Assembly: GCA_034509495.1 (NCBI GenBank)
Contig: CM067512.1
Span: forward strand, 6,282,459 to 6,346,458
Reading direction: 5' to 3'
Source: Acestrorhynchus altus
Taxonomy: Eukaryota > Chordata > Actinopteri > Characiformes > Acestrorhynchidae
Length of the DNA: 64,000 nucleotides
Below the pieces are notes generated by a model. It was not told the DNA's origin. It did not search any database and worked only from the letters and a program-made list of their open reading frames with translations. Made by a program: the position numbers and the translations under genes. This document shows, piece by piece, positions 20,624 through 33,108 of the stretch (position 1 is the first letter of the stretch; every line of letters starts with the position of its first letter).

Positions 20624-22564
20624 TGGGATTAAGGTTGAATGTTGGCTGTCTTATCTAGCACAGTAATATCATACTCAACAAAGCCTTCGTTAGTGATTTT
20701 TCCAGGTGCAAAGTCCCTTTAAATGTAATAAAATGCTTGTTTCCTAGAAGCTCACTGGAATTACTATGTTCCATAAAAGTAGGTAGGCCAATATTAATCT
20801 CAGCTCACTCCCTTTAGAGATACTGGGCATGCTGGCCTGCTGCTACTTTGATAGCAAAAAACAGATGTGCCATATTAGTGCAGGAAGAGGAGCCAGGTCA
20901 TCGCTGAGTCTGCCATTAATATTTATACCTCATAGAGCTTGTGTTTGACTAATGAGGAGCTATGTGGCTAGAGGAGCAATTACAGAACACTACATGAGAG
21001 AAAAAGAGATTCCTGGTGAGCTGTGTTGTGTGTGAAAGGGTGTCCAGAGGTCCTGACATCTGCTCATCATGGGTGATAGTGCTTGTGAATATGGCTTCTT
21101 TCTGGTTACAACATAAGTGGCTGTTGAGAGACCATCAGGGGACACATTGCTTTGAGCATGCCCAAAGTTACGGGTGCAGATTTATACACATTCTAAGGTT
21201 CATCCACTTGACAACTTGTTATGAAGTCTTGTAAGCACTTCAGAGTGGAACTCTGTTACCTGAGTGAAATATAGCACATTATCTGCATTGAATATGCTAC
21301 TATGGTTCTGATTTAAAGCAGGTGTGTGTAGATGTTGTAGGGACCTGAGGCTTAGCCCTGTTTAAGTCTGTTCTAAAGGGGGAGTCCCTTTTCCTCATTG
21401 AAATGGGGATCCTACCTCCCCACCCTCTGCTCATATATAAAGCAGCTGTGGAGAAAAGTCAATGAATGGGTAAAACTCTGGACAGCAGGGCTGGGCTGAG
21501 TGAATCACATAAATTATAATTTAGATTTAAATCAGACACACTAATCTAATCTGGTATCAATATTATGAAAACCATTTACAGAATCTATCTGAGAATATGA
21601 TTGAAACACTATTACGGAGAGGTGACAGATGTGTTACTGTCATTTTAAACTTCTTTTCAGTAGAAGTTTCGATATTGTATGTAAAAGTCCTCCACATGCT
21701 CAATTATTTGCCCTGATATAAAGATCTGTGAAGAAGATACAGTGTAAGTGATACAGTGTACAGGGACAATGCCACCCTCGCAATCTGATTGGATGTTTTT
21801 TCATTGAATGGCAAGACACCAGGGTGCAAAAAGTAAGCTGATTGTCTCTTTTTTGTTGAAGGGTGGTTGGAGGTTAAGAGGTGGGTACAGATGTTTTATT
21901 TCCTGCATTATTATTGTTTTAACATTTTTACAGCTTATCAAACAAAAACGTCCATTATAAACAAATTAAACAACAGCAAAAACAAAACAAAACAAAAAAA
22001 AAACATTTTGAGTCCTGACATTGTGCAAATGACAAATAATATTCTGTGATGTTTAATGAAGTGTTCAATGCATTCACCTATAATATGTAAGCACTAATCA
22101 GAGGACTTCAGCTTGGCTAACTTCCTTGGTTGACACTGACAACATAATCTACCGATTTGCACATTAATTAATTAAAATGCAGGCCTTCCTTCTTTGTTAT
22201 AATGTCATTATGCTGTCATGCACATTTCTCTATGAATTTAGGGCAGTTGCACAAGGAAAGTGTGCTGAAGCCTGCATCCCAAGCAGAGCCTCTACATCCT
22301 AGTGGACTTTCTCAGAAGCGTGCATGTTAAGGCTGTGTGTCTGCTGTTACTGGGAAGGCTGGAGATCACGACTGTGCATCTGTCGTCTTGTTTGGAGCTG
22401 CACACTCATTGCACATGCACCATCCTTTCCTTGCAAATATTGTCTGTTTAAACAAAAAAAAAATAGTTTATTTGTACTGTCAACCAAAGGTGAGATCCAG
22501 AAATAGGATTTGTGGAACTATTAATTATGAATGTCAATTGAAAATGGTTTCAACTTTTTTTCAA
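20624..22564. other. 1.9 kb of largely unique DNA
   Basis: The first bases, 'tgggattaaggttgaatgtt', may continue a Tc1-like element antisense. No gene is supported beyond. The part at 20800-21000 has mixed composition and no repeat hallmark. Confidence 0.4.
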
Positions 22565-22900
22565 TACACTATATATCCAAATGTTTGACACTCCTTCTAA
22601 TAAATGCATTATATTGCTGACACAGATGTGCAAATGCACACACATTTTAGTCTATTCACTGTAGAGAATTACTGCCAATAGAATAGGACTCTCTGGAACA
22701 GATAAACCCTAACCTATTGGCACTATGCCTAATGTCAGGCATGGGCTAGGTGGATACAAATCCAGCCACCTTTGGGTTTTGGAGCAGTGAAACTGTGTTC
22801 TGTGGAATGATGGTGCTCCATCCCGTAGTTCTGTGATTATTATGGGTGAGGTGGGGTGGGGATCATCCAACATCCTGACCTTCGTGTCACTGAATGCATA
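22565..22900 (+). mobile_element. Dispersed DNA element family A, copy 3
   Basis: It starts 'acactatatatccaaatgtt' and includes 'ccacctttgggttttggagc', 'tgatggtgctccatccc' and 'gatcatccaacatcctgacc'. The same blocks, in the same order, are at 35280-35420 (copy 4). Confidence 0.6.
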
Positions 22901-23329
22901 TAAATCCTTACACTCCTCAGCAATGTTCTAAAATCTAGTTGAAACTTCCCTGGACAACATTTGCTCCCCAAAAGGAATAACTCTTTTGAATTTCTTTTTC
23001 TTTTCTTTGAGTTTTTTTTTTTGCTTCCTTGGGTTGAGCCTATTAAATCATTTTCTTGGGTTATTTCCATATTTCTAGGAAGTTGTGTATAGCCCATTGA
23101 CTAAGCTGGTGAATAGGTCAGTGTGGGCCAGTGCAGATAATGTTGCATTTATGTTGGAAATACTGTAATTACAGCACACAGCCCCACAATTCTGTAAATG
23201 CCAGTGGGAAACTCAGAGAAAGTCACAGCAGATGCTGGTATTATAAACTGGATACTGTAGTCAAAGTTCTACTGCATAAAGATTTCTGTAAAATACAAAG
23301 AATAAATAAATAGAATTGCTTATGTCATT
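22901..23329. other. No feature recognised
   Basis: A T/C-rich tract lies at 22996-23022. No gene is supported. Confidence 0.4.
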
Positions 23330-23990
23330 CCTCCACCTCACAAGAACAAATCAAACTAATAATCAGGGCAGCAGAGAGAATTATTGGATGTAATCCACCA
23401 ATGCTTCAGGACATCTACACTAGCAGGGTAAGGATGCGCACTGGCAAACTTACAGCCGGCCGTTCTCATCCTGGACATCCCCAGACACAAGAACCAACAC
23501 AACATGACATGCCAACAACTTCTTCTCCAGAGCTGTAGCTCTCCTGATTCACAGGGGTCACCACAGTGACCACATTGCACCTTCACTGAACTGTACTTGA
23601 ACACTATCCCTCAATCTCTGATCTCACTCATTGCAATGATTCTCACTACATTGCTCGTTTGCACTGCCTGTACCATTGTGTATGTAATAAATATCTCTAC
23701 TCTATCTAATTCTACTTCTACCCAACATATGTACAGTATAGCCACTTAAACATTACCATATTATACAATTCCTTGTATGTGTGACATCTTGGCCTAATTA
23801 ACAGACTCTGTTTGTGCTTCCCTCTGTCTATTAGCTCCATCAGATCTCCTTTTAAAAGTTACCTACAAATGTATTGCTCTACTGACCAATTTTTGTCACA
23901 GATTTGCCAAAGTCTTGTAAATCACTTTATTGACCACGCTGCTGATACAGTGTATATCAGGCCACAATACATTTGTGTGCAAGTAAAGAA
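23330..23990 (+). pseudogene. LINE reverse-transcriptase C-terminal end and 3' UTR, degenerate
   Basis: The frame at 23362-23490 reads RAAERIIGCNPPMLQDIYTS and continues to GRSHPGH. This matches the end of the long open frame of a teleost non-LTR retrotransposon (the 'RAAE.IIGC.LP.L.DLY.SR' and 'DPSHPGH' blocks). Stops follow. It is 5'-truncated, as usual for LINE copies. The clade is not assigned. Confidence 0.65.
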
Positions 23991-24025
23991 ATTCTCACTA
24001 CAACATTTTCTCTTATGTTTGAGCT

Positions 24026-24350
24026 ACAGGGGTTGGACAATGAAACTGAAACACCTGGTTTTAGACCACAATCATTGATTAGTATGGTGAACTAGTGCCT
24101 CATTTTGCAGCCAATACAGCGTCAGTTCATCTTGGGAATGACATTTTTTGGATACAATCCGGGTTAGAACCCGAACATCCCTTTCAGACAGCTTCCCCTT
24201 GTGTCCACAGTTAATCCTTTTGGATGTTGTTCTTCCTTCTTGGTGGTGCTGACATTACCCTGGATACCGTGGCTCTTGATACATCACAAAGACTTGCTGT
24301 CTTGGTCACAGATGCACCAGCAAGACGTGCACCAACAATTTTGCCTGTGG
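24026..24350 (+). mobile_element. Mariner-like MITE, copy 1
   Basis: It begins 'caggggttggacaatgaaac', a mariner-type terminus, and then 'cacctggttttagaccacaa'. At 24130-24150 the 5' part joins directly to a distal part ('attttttggatacaatccgg'), with the intervening transposase region absent. The distal part encodes, antisense, the mariner helix-turn-helix region. The 3' end is lost after 24346. Confidence 0.75.
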
Positions 24351-24397
24351 TAGTAGATTAATGTAATTTTACTACGACGCCTGTAGTATTCATGTGT

Positions 24398-24590
24398 AAT
24401 TTGCACACGATTTATTTGTATAGCACTTTTTTCAACTGATGTCATGAAACGGAAATCAAAAACAAGATGATTAACAATGCACAAACAAACACAAGCCCAA
24501 AGGTGACAGTGACAAGATAAAACTCCCTCTGAGCTGGGAGGAACCAGGGACACAAGGGGGACCCGTTCTCCTCTGGTCAAACTACTCATA
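24398..24590 (-). mobile_element. LINE 3'-UTR fragment, minus orientation
   Basis: The blocks 'atttatttgtatagcacttt', 'aaactccctctgagctggga' and 'caagggggacccgttctcct' are the reverse of the sequence at 46018-46205 (for example 'ggatgggttccccttttta' and 'gcactctataaataaa'). It is a family tail only. Confidence 0.55.
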
Positions 24591-25785
24591 CATTAAATGA
24601 CTTACAAATGTATGCATGTCATAAAAGACTGAGATAGGAGTGGATGCTCGAGTTGCACTGCTGCCTCCTCCAAACAAATGTGTGTAATATGTAGATTGAG
24701 CAGTGATGAAGTACAAGAAGACGATAACCATCTTATAAACCACAGTTAGTAATGAAATGTATGAACCAGCCTGTATACACCCTCGAATGCAACCCTTCAA
24801 AGCAACCTCCATACCAGCCATTTCATCTTAACTTTAGGCCACTGTATGTATGAATAATCTGAGGTATCTGAGTCACACACAATGAAACTACATGCCTCCT
24901 TGAGCGTCTCAGTATTGAACATTCCCAGAGAATATAAACTTAAAAACTAGATTATTTATATGTCTCGAGGTAAAAGTCTGAGAAGCAGAAGCATGCAGCC
25001 AGTATAACTAACTGACCTGGTGCATTCAGAAGAGACACTGAATGAAACTTCACTGGGACTCTTTGGTAAAAATGACTTCACCTCACCTCCCCATGTAAAA
25101 CTAATCCTGTTCAAATAGTCCTTTAGATAAAGTTGCAGACCTACACTTTCCCTGTTCCCTTCTGCATCACATATGTTGGCTTAGTTTTCCAGATAAACAA
25201 GCTCGGGCCTTTAATATCTTCCATTCAGCCTTCATCCATCTTCATTAAAGACTACCACAGCTAATAATTCAAGAATGCTTGTGTCAGCATCTACAGTACA
25301 CTTGGTGATGTCCTCTTTATGTCATCTATTTGATTATATTGCACAAGTTTCATGTATGCAGGTTATTAAATTCAGCTTTCCTTCATATCTCCTATCTTCA
25401 TATCTTTTCAGATGACATCAAATTGCTTTTCTGTACTATTACAGAGGAGTCAAAGAGCAAGATATACAGTATAATAGGGTTTTATATCGAAGAGTCAATT
25501 TTATTGCAAAATGTAGCTCAGAATGAAGTTTTAGCAGCATTGCATCACTCTGCCTCATTGGTTTGACAGAATTCACAAATTCATATCTTTTAATCATTTT
25601 GTCTTCCCAGTACAATGCCCAGCATGCAGCAGGCACATGAAATCCTAAATCTTTTTGAAAGTTCTCCCAACATTGAAAAAATACATCATCAGAGTTCTAC
25701 CCTGAATGTCTGTACGTGTTAAATATGATATGTGATCTTTAGACCTGGCTGTTTTATCATTTAATTAAAAGAAGTTCCAAATATT
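24591..25785. other. No feature recognised
   Basis: Several short reading frames are present on both strands, none with motifs. No repeat family could be supported. Confidence 0.4.
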
Positions 25786-25822
25786 TGCACACACACACAC
25801 ACACACACACGCATGCACGCAT

Positions 25823-25853
<31 letters not shown>
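25786..25853. repeat. (AC)n microsatellite with GCATGC interruption
   Basis: Two AC arrays are separated by 'gcatgcacgcatgc'. Confidence 0.95.
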
Positions 25854-25855
<2 letters not shown>

Positions 25856-25989
25856 ATGTCAAAAATTGATAATGAACAGGTTTAATACATTTTTCATATT
25901 CCATAGAATTAAAACATATTTATATATGACCTATATACATATTCAGGTAATTCAAACAATAATAGAAAAGAAATACTGAAATCAATCAC

Positions 25990-26194
25990 TTCCTATATCA
26001 ATCACTTCCCCTTCTTCTTCTTCTGCTTTCAGCTGCTCCCTTTAGGGGTCGCCTCAGCGGATCATCATATTTATGATCTGCATTATAGTTTTGGCACGAG
26101 TTTTATGCCGGATGCCCTTCCTGACGCAACCCTCACCATTTATCCGGGCTTGGATCCGGCACCAGTAGTGCACAAAGTACACCTCTAATGGCTG

Positions 26195-26195
<1 letters not shown>
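25990..26195. mobile_element. Teleost dispersed repeat ('gctgctccctttaggggtcg')
   Basis: The sequence contains 'gctgctccctttaggggtcg' followed directly by 'ttttatgccggatgccct' and 'tgacgcaaccctcaccattt'. These are two blocks of a very common teleost retroelement-derived repeat. The region between the blocks in other copies is missing, so this one is internally deleted. Confidence 0.6.

Positions 26196-26198
<3 letters not shown>

Positions 26199-26270
<72 letters not shown>
26199..26270. repeat. (TA)n microsatellite
   Basis: About 36 TA dinucleotides directly follow the dispersed repeat, perhaps grown from its tail. Confidence 0.95.
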
Positions 26271-26273
<3 letters not shown>

Positions 26274-27885
26274 GTTGAAAACATGTTGATACTCTCTTAT
26301 TATTATTATCAAATTCATAATTAAATATTCTAATAATCTGATATGGTGTATTTCATATTTTCACAAGCTATGTGTAAAAAAAAAAAAAATGCAAAATAAA
26401 TAAATAAATAAATAAAACGGCTTACTTTTATTACTTTTTATTACTTTTATTACTAAAATATACAACAGCTGATGTTTTTTAATAACCTTTATTAATGAAA
26501 TTATGAACTCAAATGAACCTGAAAACAATATAACACAAAAAGCCATATGTTTTTAAAAACCATTTAAAAATTATTTTAGGCCTTTGAAGGTTGAAGGTTT
26601 TAAGCAAATCTCACTTTAGAAACTACATTGTCACCCCTGAAGGGTATGAGTAGGCATGTTTACAACAGATGTAGCAATGGTTACATTTTTCATTTTTGCC
26701 GCAGTGCCTCTTTAATGTTTGAGATGTCATAGCATTTTCACTCTAACATTTATTGCTAGACATCAGTGCAGATGTCAGAATGCATTTTGTGTGCTGGAAT
26801 AATTGAACCTTACTGATGGTCAGGAGTCATTGTTCACATGTAAAGACGTGCCAGATTCGGTGTTAAACAGAAAGATAAATCACAATGAAAAGGGTTGATT
26901 TTAAGAGCATAACAAAGAGTGAAGGAAATTAAACTGTTACATTTAATTGTATTTCCTATCCCATCAAACTAAATGACTAGTTTTAAATGATTCGCTTTGA
27001 GATTTTACTTTTTTCTTATGTTTTTTTTTAAAAAATCTCATTTCCAGGATGAAGGATAAACTTCTCCCAACGTATTTATCATTATATCTAAATTGCAAGC
27101 CTTATGTAATTAGTCATTCAGGTCATTTTAATTACAGCATGTTTGAAACTGACCCACGTAGTTTTAAGTAATTATGTGTAGATGTCACCTTGCTAACCCC
27201 AGTGATCTTACATCAAATGAAAACAGTCACTTTGCTGCATTTACTAAACAAGTGTTTGACAGTACAGTGCAAAACGTCTTCTCCTGAACGTCTTCTAGAA
27301 CTTCTGCTAATGGCCTTTCAGGCATGGCGGCTCTGGTTTGATGGGTGTCAGCGTTCTGGTGATACTTTTGAGTTATAAAGCTGTTACAAGAAATTTCTGA
27401 TGCACATCTGATCTCACACTGCTTCTACATGTACCTTTTCTGGTTATGCCCTGCATGCCAAATCAGTGTGCTGAGGTGCAGAGCAAAAATAAGCTTCTAA
27501 GCTTTATAATAAATTTTTAAGGCTTGTTTAGTGGGTTCTTCTGAACACCCTCCAAGGTATTTTTAATATTTGTTTAATTCCAATAGTTTTGTAAGCTGTG
27601 AGGTGAAGCTGCAGTTGACTTCTTGTTCCAGCACTACCCACAGGTAGACAAAGTACACATACTCATTCCTCTGAGGAAAACAGGCGTGATTAGATCAGGC
27701 AAATTCCAGGGTTCAACATGACCATTGTAGGCAGTTGAGCACCCCTCATCCCAGAAAAGATAGAATAGCCATGCTGCCCAGCAGCCTATTGCTGTTCTTT
27801 ATGTCTCATACAGATATGAAAATGATTACAGCTGCTTCTTAAAGCAGAAGGGCATAAAACTGTTTTCCCCAATGCCATACACTCA
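26271..27885. other. 1.6 kb without a recognised feature
   Basis: There is a short (AAAT)n at 26393-26416. No gene or transposon is supported. Confidence 0.4.
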
Positions 27886-27940
27886 AAAAACAAACAAACA
27901 AACAAACAAAGAAACAAACAAACAAACAAATAAATAAAAA
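27886..27940. repeat. (CAAA)n/(TAAA)n tract
   Basis: About twelve A-rich tetranucleotides occur in a row. Confidence 0.9.
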
Positions 27941-28296
27941 TAAAATCGTAGTTGCTACTTTTGGGTAGCATACGTCTTCGTGATATGACTCGATGGTGCT
28001 CTGATTGACTAACTTTGAGAGGTGACAGATCTTTTGACTGAGAATAGCAGAATGGTGTCACAGCAACAATTATCCGTTACCACGTCAGCCACTATAACCT
28101 TCATTTGTACTTGTGTTATGAATGAAAAACATGCTACAGACTCCAACCACAACATCTTTAGCAGCAATTCCAGGTTCTGTTTGAGATCCACTGATGATTC
28201 AAGTATGGAGGCCTCATAGTGAGTGCTTCAATAAAGCTCTTCAATAGCTGGTGATGACAACATCTGTGGACAGATGTGTGGCTCATCTTATGACCA

Positions 28297-28310
28297 CCCC
28301 CCCCCCCCCC
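28297..28310. repeat. C14 homopolymer
   Basis: Fourteen consecutive C residues are preceded by 'gacca'. The length may be uncertain in an assembly. Confidence 0.9.
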
Positions 28311-29237
28311 ATTCATATATACACTTTTCCCCAACAAACTTATCCTTTTCATATTGTAATCACATAATTTAAACAGCGCCTGACCTTAATATATGCAGTC
28401 AAAGGTTAGGCACTGGTCAAATGACATGTTTTTCTAAGTTAAAAATAAGTTCACATCACACTACAGACATAATACACTTCTGCATATTTTAAAGCATAAT
28501 TACTGTTTATTTGCTTACTTTAACAATTGCAAGAAAAAAATCCCATTAAATTTGATGTGTGCAAAAGTAACGCCACATTACCTACATCGTGTTTTATTGT
28601 TTTCCAATATGGTAAATTCAGAAAATAAATAGGAATTGCAAGCGACCCCCCTCCAGCATGTCACACAGAATTCCGCCACCACTGTTAATGGCCTGCTCAT
28701 GCAACCCTCGCATCTGATACGCTCTCACACTGTGCCTAGTGTTAATGCACCTGGGCGAGCACACAGCGTGTAGTGGAGAGATTGCCATACTCTCACTGAT
28801 TGTGCATAAACATGAAAGAGCAGGAAGGAGTGGGTAAACAAACTGCAGTTACGAGACCTTTTGTGGTCTACAGTATTGTCTGCTGTGGAAATGCATGAAT
28901 CAGGCACAATTATGTTGTTGTTTAAAATGACATATTTATCAGAATTCTTGTTTTCGAACAGTAGGAGGTCTGGGTGCCGACTACATTCTATAATTTCATA
29001 TTCCTTATCTAATAATTGTTATTGTTAAGTTGCAGTTTTGCTGTCTGCTTACAAACAATGCAGGAAAATACACCATCACTGTCACATCTAAACTTTTTTA
29101 GAACATTAATTTCCAGGTTTTCATTATGGAGTTTCTAATGAGAAATGAAGTGCGGGAGGAACTGAATGAGAATGCATTGTTCTGAATGACCGGGTGATAT
29201 TTTTTAAGCAGATACAGATAGTCATGTGATTGGGACC
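28311..29237. other. No gene recognised
   Basis: The part at 28620-28870 has mixed composition and no repeat signature and may be unique host DNA. No coding evidence was found. Confidence 0.4.
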
Positions 29238-29600
29238 ATTTTTACTATGTGCACTGACTAGCCATAACATTAAGACCACCTCCTTGTCTCTAAACTCATT
29301 GCCTTTTATAACAGCTCCACTGCCCATACAGGAGCACATTGTAGTTCTATAGACTGTAGTCTATCTGTTTCTCTGCATACTTTATTAGCCTGGACCACCA
29401 CAGAACAGGTATTATGTGGGTGGTGGTTCATCCTCAGCACTGCAGTGACACTGACGTGGTGGTGTGTTAGTGTGTGTTGCCCTGTAAGAAGTGGATCAGA
29501 CACAGCAGTGCCGCTGAAGTGTAAACATTGTGTCCATTCACTGTCCACTGTATCAGCCTTTAGAAACCTCAGACACTTTTGTGGGATGTTTTTGCAGTTT
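29238..29600 (+). mobile_element. 'gccataacattaagaccacc' repeat
   Basis: Landmarks in order are 'gactagccataacattaaga', 'ctatctgtttctctgcata', 'gtggtggttcatcctcagca' and 'ctgcagtgacactgacgtgg'. This family is abundant in otophysan fish genomes and is one reason for the taxon inference. It is non-coding and non-autonomous. Confidence 0.75.
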
Positions 29601-29951
29601 GACATACTTAAGCTGCTCAATCTGGTCTTCTTTTTCAGCTGTAAATACTAACAGAATTTAGATATCTGTGTGAATTTTTAAGAGTTCTATGAGTCAACTG
29701 TAATTATTCTTGTGAAAGTCTTTATGAAGTGGTAGATTTCAGGTACTCTATATATTTTCTGGGTTTATGTAAAGAATTTTGAATTGCCACTGCATATGAA
29801 AGGTGCTATACAAATAAACGTGCTGTTTCTAAACTTTTTGGCCACAGTAAAGCTACCCTTTTATGTTTGTATGGAACTGGTTTTTGAATCCTGCTCATTC
29901 CCCCCACAAATCAACATTTGTTATGCAGCAAATTTAGCGAGTTATGCAGCA
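29601..29951. other. Spacer with a short LINE-tail-like motif
   Basis: At 29799-29820 'gaaaggtgctatacaaataa' resembles the 3' tail of fish LINEs. GTTATGCAGCA is directly repeated at 29920-29930 and 29941-29951 next to the L2 end. Nothing else is supported. Confidence 0.4.
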
Positions 29952-30640
29952 CACATTTACATTTACAGCATTTAGCAGACGCCCTTATCCAGAGCGACTT
30001 ACAAATGTGCTTTGCTGTTCACTCAGAATATCCTTAGCTAGTAGACGAGGCTAGAATCTAGAGATTCCTCACACGTAGATTCTGTTGAACACAAATGTCT
30101 TGATGGAGTTAAATACTCCTGAAATAAATGGATCTTCAGTCTGCGTTTGAACACAGTGAGGGACTCAGCTGTTCAGACTCCCAGGGGAAGTTCATTCCAC
30201 CATTTTGGTGCCAAAACAGAAAAGAGTCTGGATGCATGTTTTCCTTGTGTTCTGAGGGACGGTGGGTCAAGCCGAGCTGTACTTGAAGCTAGAAGGGCTC
30301 TTGGTACAGCTCGGGTTTTGATCATTACCATCATTTATGGAGGGGCTGGTCCATTTTTGGCTTTGTAGGTCAGCATCAAGGTTTTGAATCTGATGTTCAG
30401 GGAGCCAATGACGGGAATGCAGCGGAGGAGCTGCTGCATTCTGGATAAGTTGCAATGGTCTGATGGTCCGCATAGGAAGGCAAGCCAGTAGGGAGTTGCA
30501 GTTCTAGTCCTGAAATGACAAGAGACTGAACAAGCACCTGAGTGGCCTCTCTAGACAGAAAAGGTTGAATTCTCCTGATGTTGTAAAGGAGAAATCTGCA
30601 AAACTGAGTCAGGTTTGCAACATGATTTGAGAACAACGCA
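29952..30640 (-). pseudogene. L2-type LINE 3' end: reverse-transcriptase C-terminus and 3' UTR
   Basis: On the minus strand the frame near 30600-30510 reads IRRIQPFLSREATQVLVQ and then SLVIS. It continues in another frame with 'RPLQLIQNAA', 'HWLPEHQIQNLD' and, near 30240-30150, the antisense of a region ending in 'WNELPL'-type sequence. The extreme 3' end at 29953-30003 carries the L2 motif (reverse of 'agcatttagcagacgccctt' and 'atccagagcgacttacaa'). It is 5'-truncated and frameshifted. Confidence 0.8.
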
Positions 30641-31817
30641 GCATTACACATTGTTTTCCTGCCCTCTTCACCAAAGTAACATAGTGCAGTTTCAGCAGCA
30701 CTGGTCTCGCCATGACAAGGCAGTTTAACAGCAACATTTGAAGTTGTAATTTTAAGATAAATGCAAGAAAACACTTTTGTCTATTTGAATATTCATTTGT
30801 CAATTGATTAGAAGTCTAATTTATAAAAAGCAGCCTTAACTATGAAGCTCTATAAAGAAAATTATGATTATATCATCTGACTGAGTAAATGCATGATTCA
30901 GTCCTTTGTTTCTGTGCTTCTGCTCATGTATTATAGCAGCTTGGGGAGAGAAAAACATGTGTGAGGGAGAAAAAAAATCTTGCCCATCAAAAGTAATCAC
31001 TTCAAGGCTGTCCCTAGTGGGGTTTTTTCCAAGTGCTCATTATGGTGGATGGGGGCTGAGCGACTGTTCGGAGTGAACAAAAGGCGTGAGCTAAACCACG
31101 GCTTCCATCAACGCATAATCAGAATGACAGTTTTGTCAAGTTCTGGCGCGTGCACAGTGAAACAAATACGAGGGAAAATAACATTTTGTGTGTCAGCACC
31201 ATGCACACTATGTTGCTGGTGAGAAATTGCGTGTGGGTAGAGTGTGGCGGAGGGCACGGGGAGCCTCCGGGGACTTGTAGGCTTCAGGCCTTAGGGAGCT
31301 GACTCTAAAGGATTCTTCAGCACGGCGTGGAACTAGGCAGCTACAGCAGCGTGAAAGCACGATGACTCAAGAATAATAAGGAACTCTCAGTGCCAAAAGA
31401 AGCAGCAAGTAAGACTGGGTGCTGTAGTGGGTGGCTGTAATCCTGCTATTACAGCAAAATGCACATTCACAATGTACCACAGCCCTGTGTGCTCTTCCTA
31501 CCACTCCACTGCCTTCAATTAGTGGGGGCATTAACAATAGGGCACCATACTCAACATCATTGCCATCCTTCACACATTATGTGACAGTGAAAGCCTCCTG
31601 CGTGTTTTACGAGCATGTCCAAGTGTGTTAAGACCCAACGCACAAGAAAATTATCCCTCAGAGCTTTCCAGGGAACAGTGGTCCACCCAAAGCAATTTCA
31701 GTAATTCACATTGTGAAGAAAAATTATGATTAGAAAGGAAAATCTTTTGGTCATGTATTCATTATATTTGCCACACATTTGAACATCATCCAAAATCTCT
31801 CTCTCTCTCCTTTTCAG
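30641..31817. other. 1.2 kb of unique-looking DNA
   Basis: The stretch at 31010-31290 is somewhat GC-richer than its surroundings and lacks repeat hallmarks. Reading frames at 30980 and 31431 have no recognisable motif. A (CT)n run ends the block at 31799-31810. Confidence 0.4.
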
Positions 31818-32165
31818 GTCAATACAGCATCAATTCGTCTTGGGAATGACATTTTTTGGATACAATCCGGGTTAGCACCCCAACGTCCCTTTCAGACAGC
31901 TTCCTCTTGCGTCCACAGTTAATCCTGTTGGATGTGGTTGGTCCTTCTTGGTGGTGCTGACATTACCCTGGTTACCGTGGTTCTTGATACATCACAAAGA
32001 CTTGCTGTCTTGGTCACAGATGCGCCAGCAAGACATGCACCAACAATTTGTCCTCTTTTGAACTCTGGTATGTCCCCCATAATGTTGTGTTCATTGCAAT
32101 ATTTTTAGCAAAATTCTGCTCTTACATTGCTAATTGAACCTTCACACATATGTTCAGAAAATATT
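31818..32165 (+). mobile_element. Mariner-like MITE, copy 2
   Basis: It starts inside the element at 'gtcaatacagcatcaattcg' and passes through the same deletion joint as copy 1 ('gggaatgacattttttggat', 31843-31862). It then continues further 3' than copy 1, through 'tgtcctcttttgaactctgg' to 'aattgaaccttcacac'. The 5' end is missing. Confidence 0.75.
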
Positions 32166-33026
32166 ATAAAGCAACCAATGTAACACCTGAACCAGACCTT
32201 AATCTAACCCTAACAGGGTTCAAACCATGAAGAACATGGAGATAAATGCTTTTCATTGGACAGCAATGAAATGTGTGACCAGATAAGAGAGAATATGCTA
32301 TTTCAGATATTGAAAAACTAGTGTAATTACAAGCATCAAAACCCTGCTGTTGCTTTGCTTATTTATGATTAACTATACAGTTACTAGAGATGCTTGATAA
32401 TCTGGGTTTTTAAAGGAGCAACTGTGAAACTACAACATCATTTGCTCTTAACCTGATAGTAAATCTCACACTGTGTTTGATGAATCAGACAAATCTTTAA
32501 CAGACTGACAATAGTCCAAAAAAAAAACATCCAAAAATGAAGTGAGTCATATACAATGCACAAGTTTGGGCACAGTTCCCAAAAGCATCTTACCACTAAG
32601 CTTACTGCTAAAGAGCTGATATCACTTTTCTTTGCCTGTTAGGGTAATCTTGACACTTCTGGGAAAGTAGACCCCAAAGAGTATCTTCTGAAGGTTTGGC
32701 TTTAAACCGGCACATCATTAAAGGCTGGGTGTCAAAAAGTGAGACAATAATAACGACCATCATTAAAGTCACTAATTAAGATCAGTGGAACCTTAAGCTG
32801 GTCTGAAGCTCTTCAAATAAGGCTTTGCTTGCTGTCTCTCTGTTTGCTGTGAGTCGGGGTATTAGCTGGGAAAGATTGCTTCCAGTGATAGCATCTGTGT
32901 AGAAGTTTTTAATTAAAAGAGATAAGAGGTTGGCATCTTCACATAATGATGCTTTGATAATTTTATTCAGGCAGACATGAGCATGGAGGACTGAGACTGC
33001 AAGCACATAGACGTACATACACATGT
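32166..33026. other. No feature recognised
   Basis: No gene or repeat is supported. Confidence 0.4.

Positions 33027-33101
<75 letters not shown>
33027..33101. repeat. (AC)n microsatellite, about 75 bp
   Basis: An uninterrupted AC array. Confidence 0.97.

Positions 33102-33108
<7 letters not shown>

Noticed and set aside
30980..31222. 80-residue + strand frame as a possible exon
   Set aside because: No splice-site pair, homologous motif or neighbouring exon could be found.
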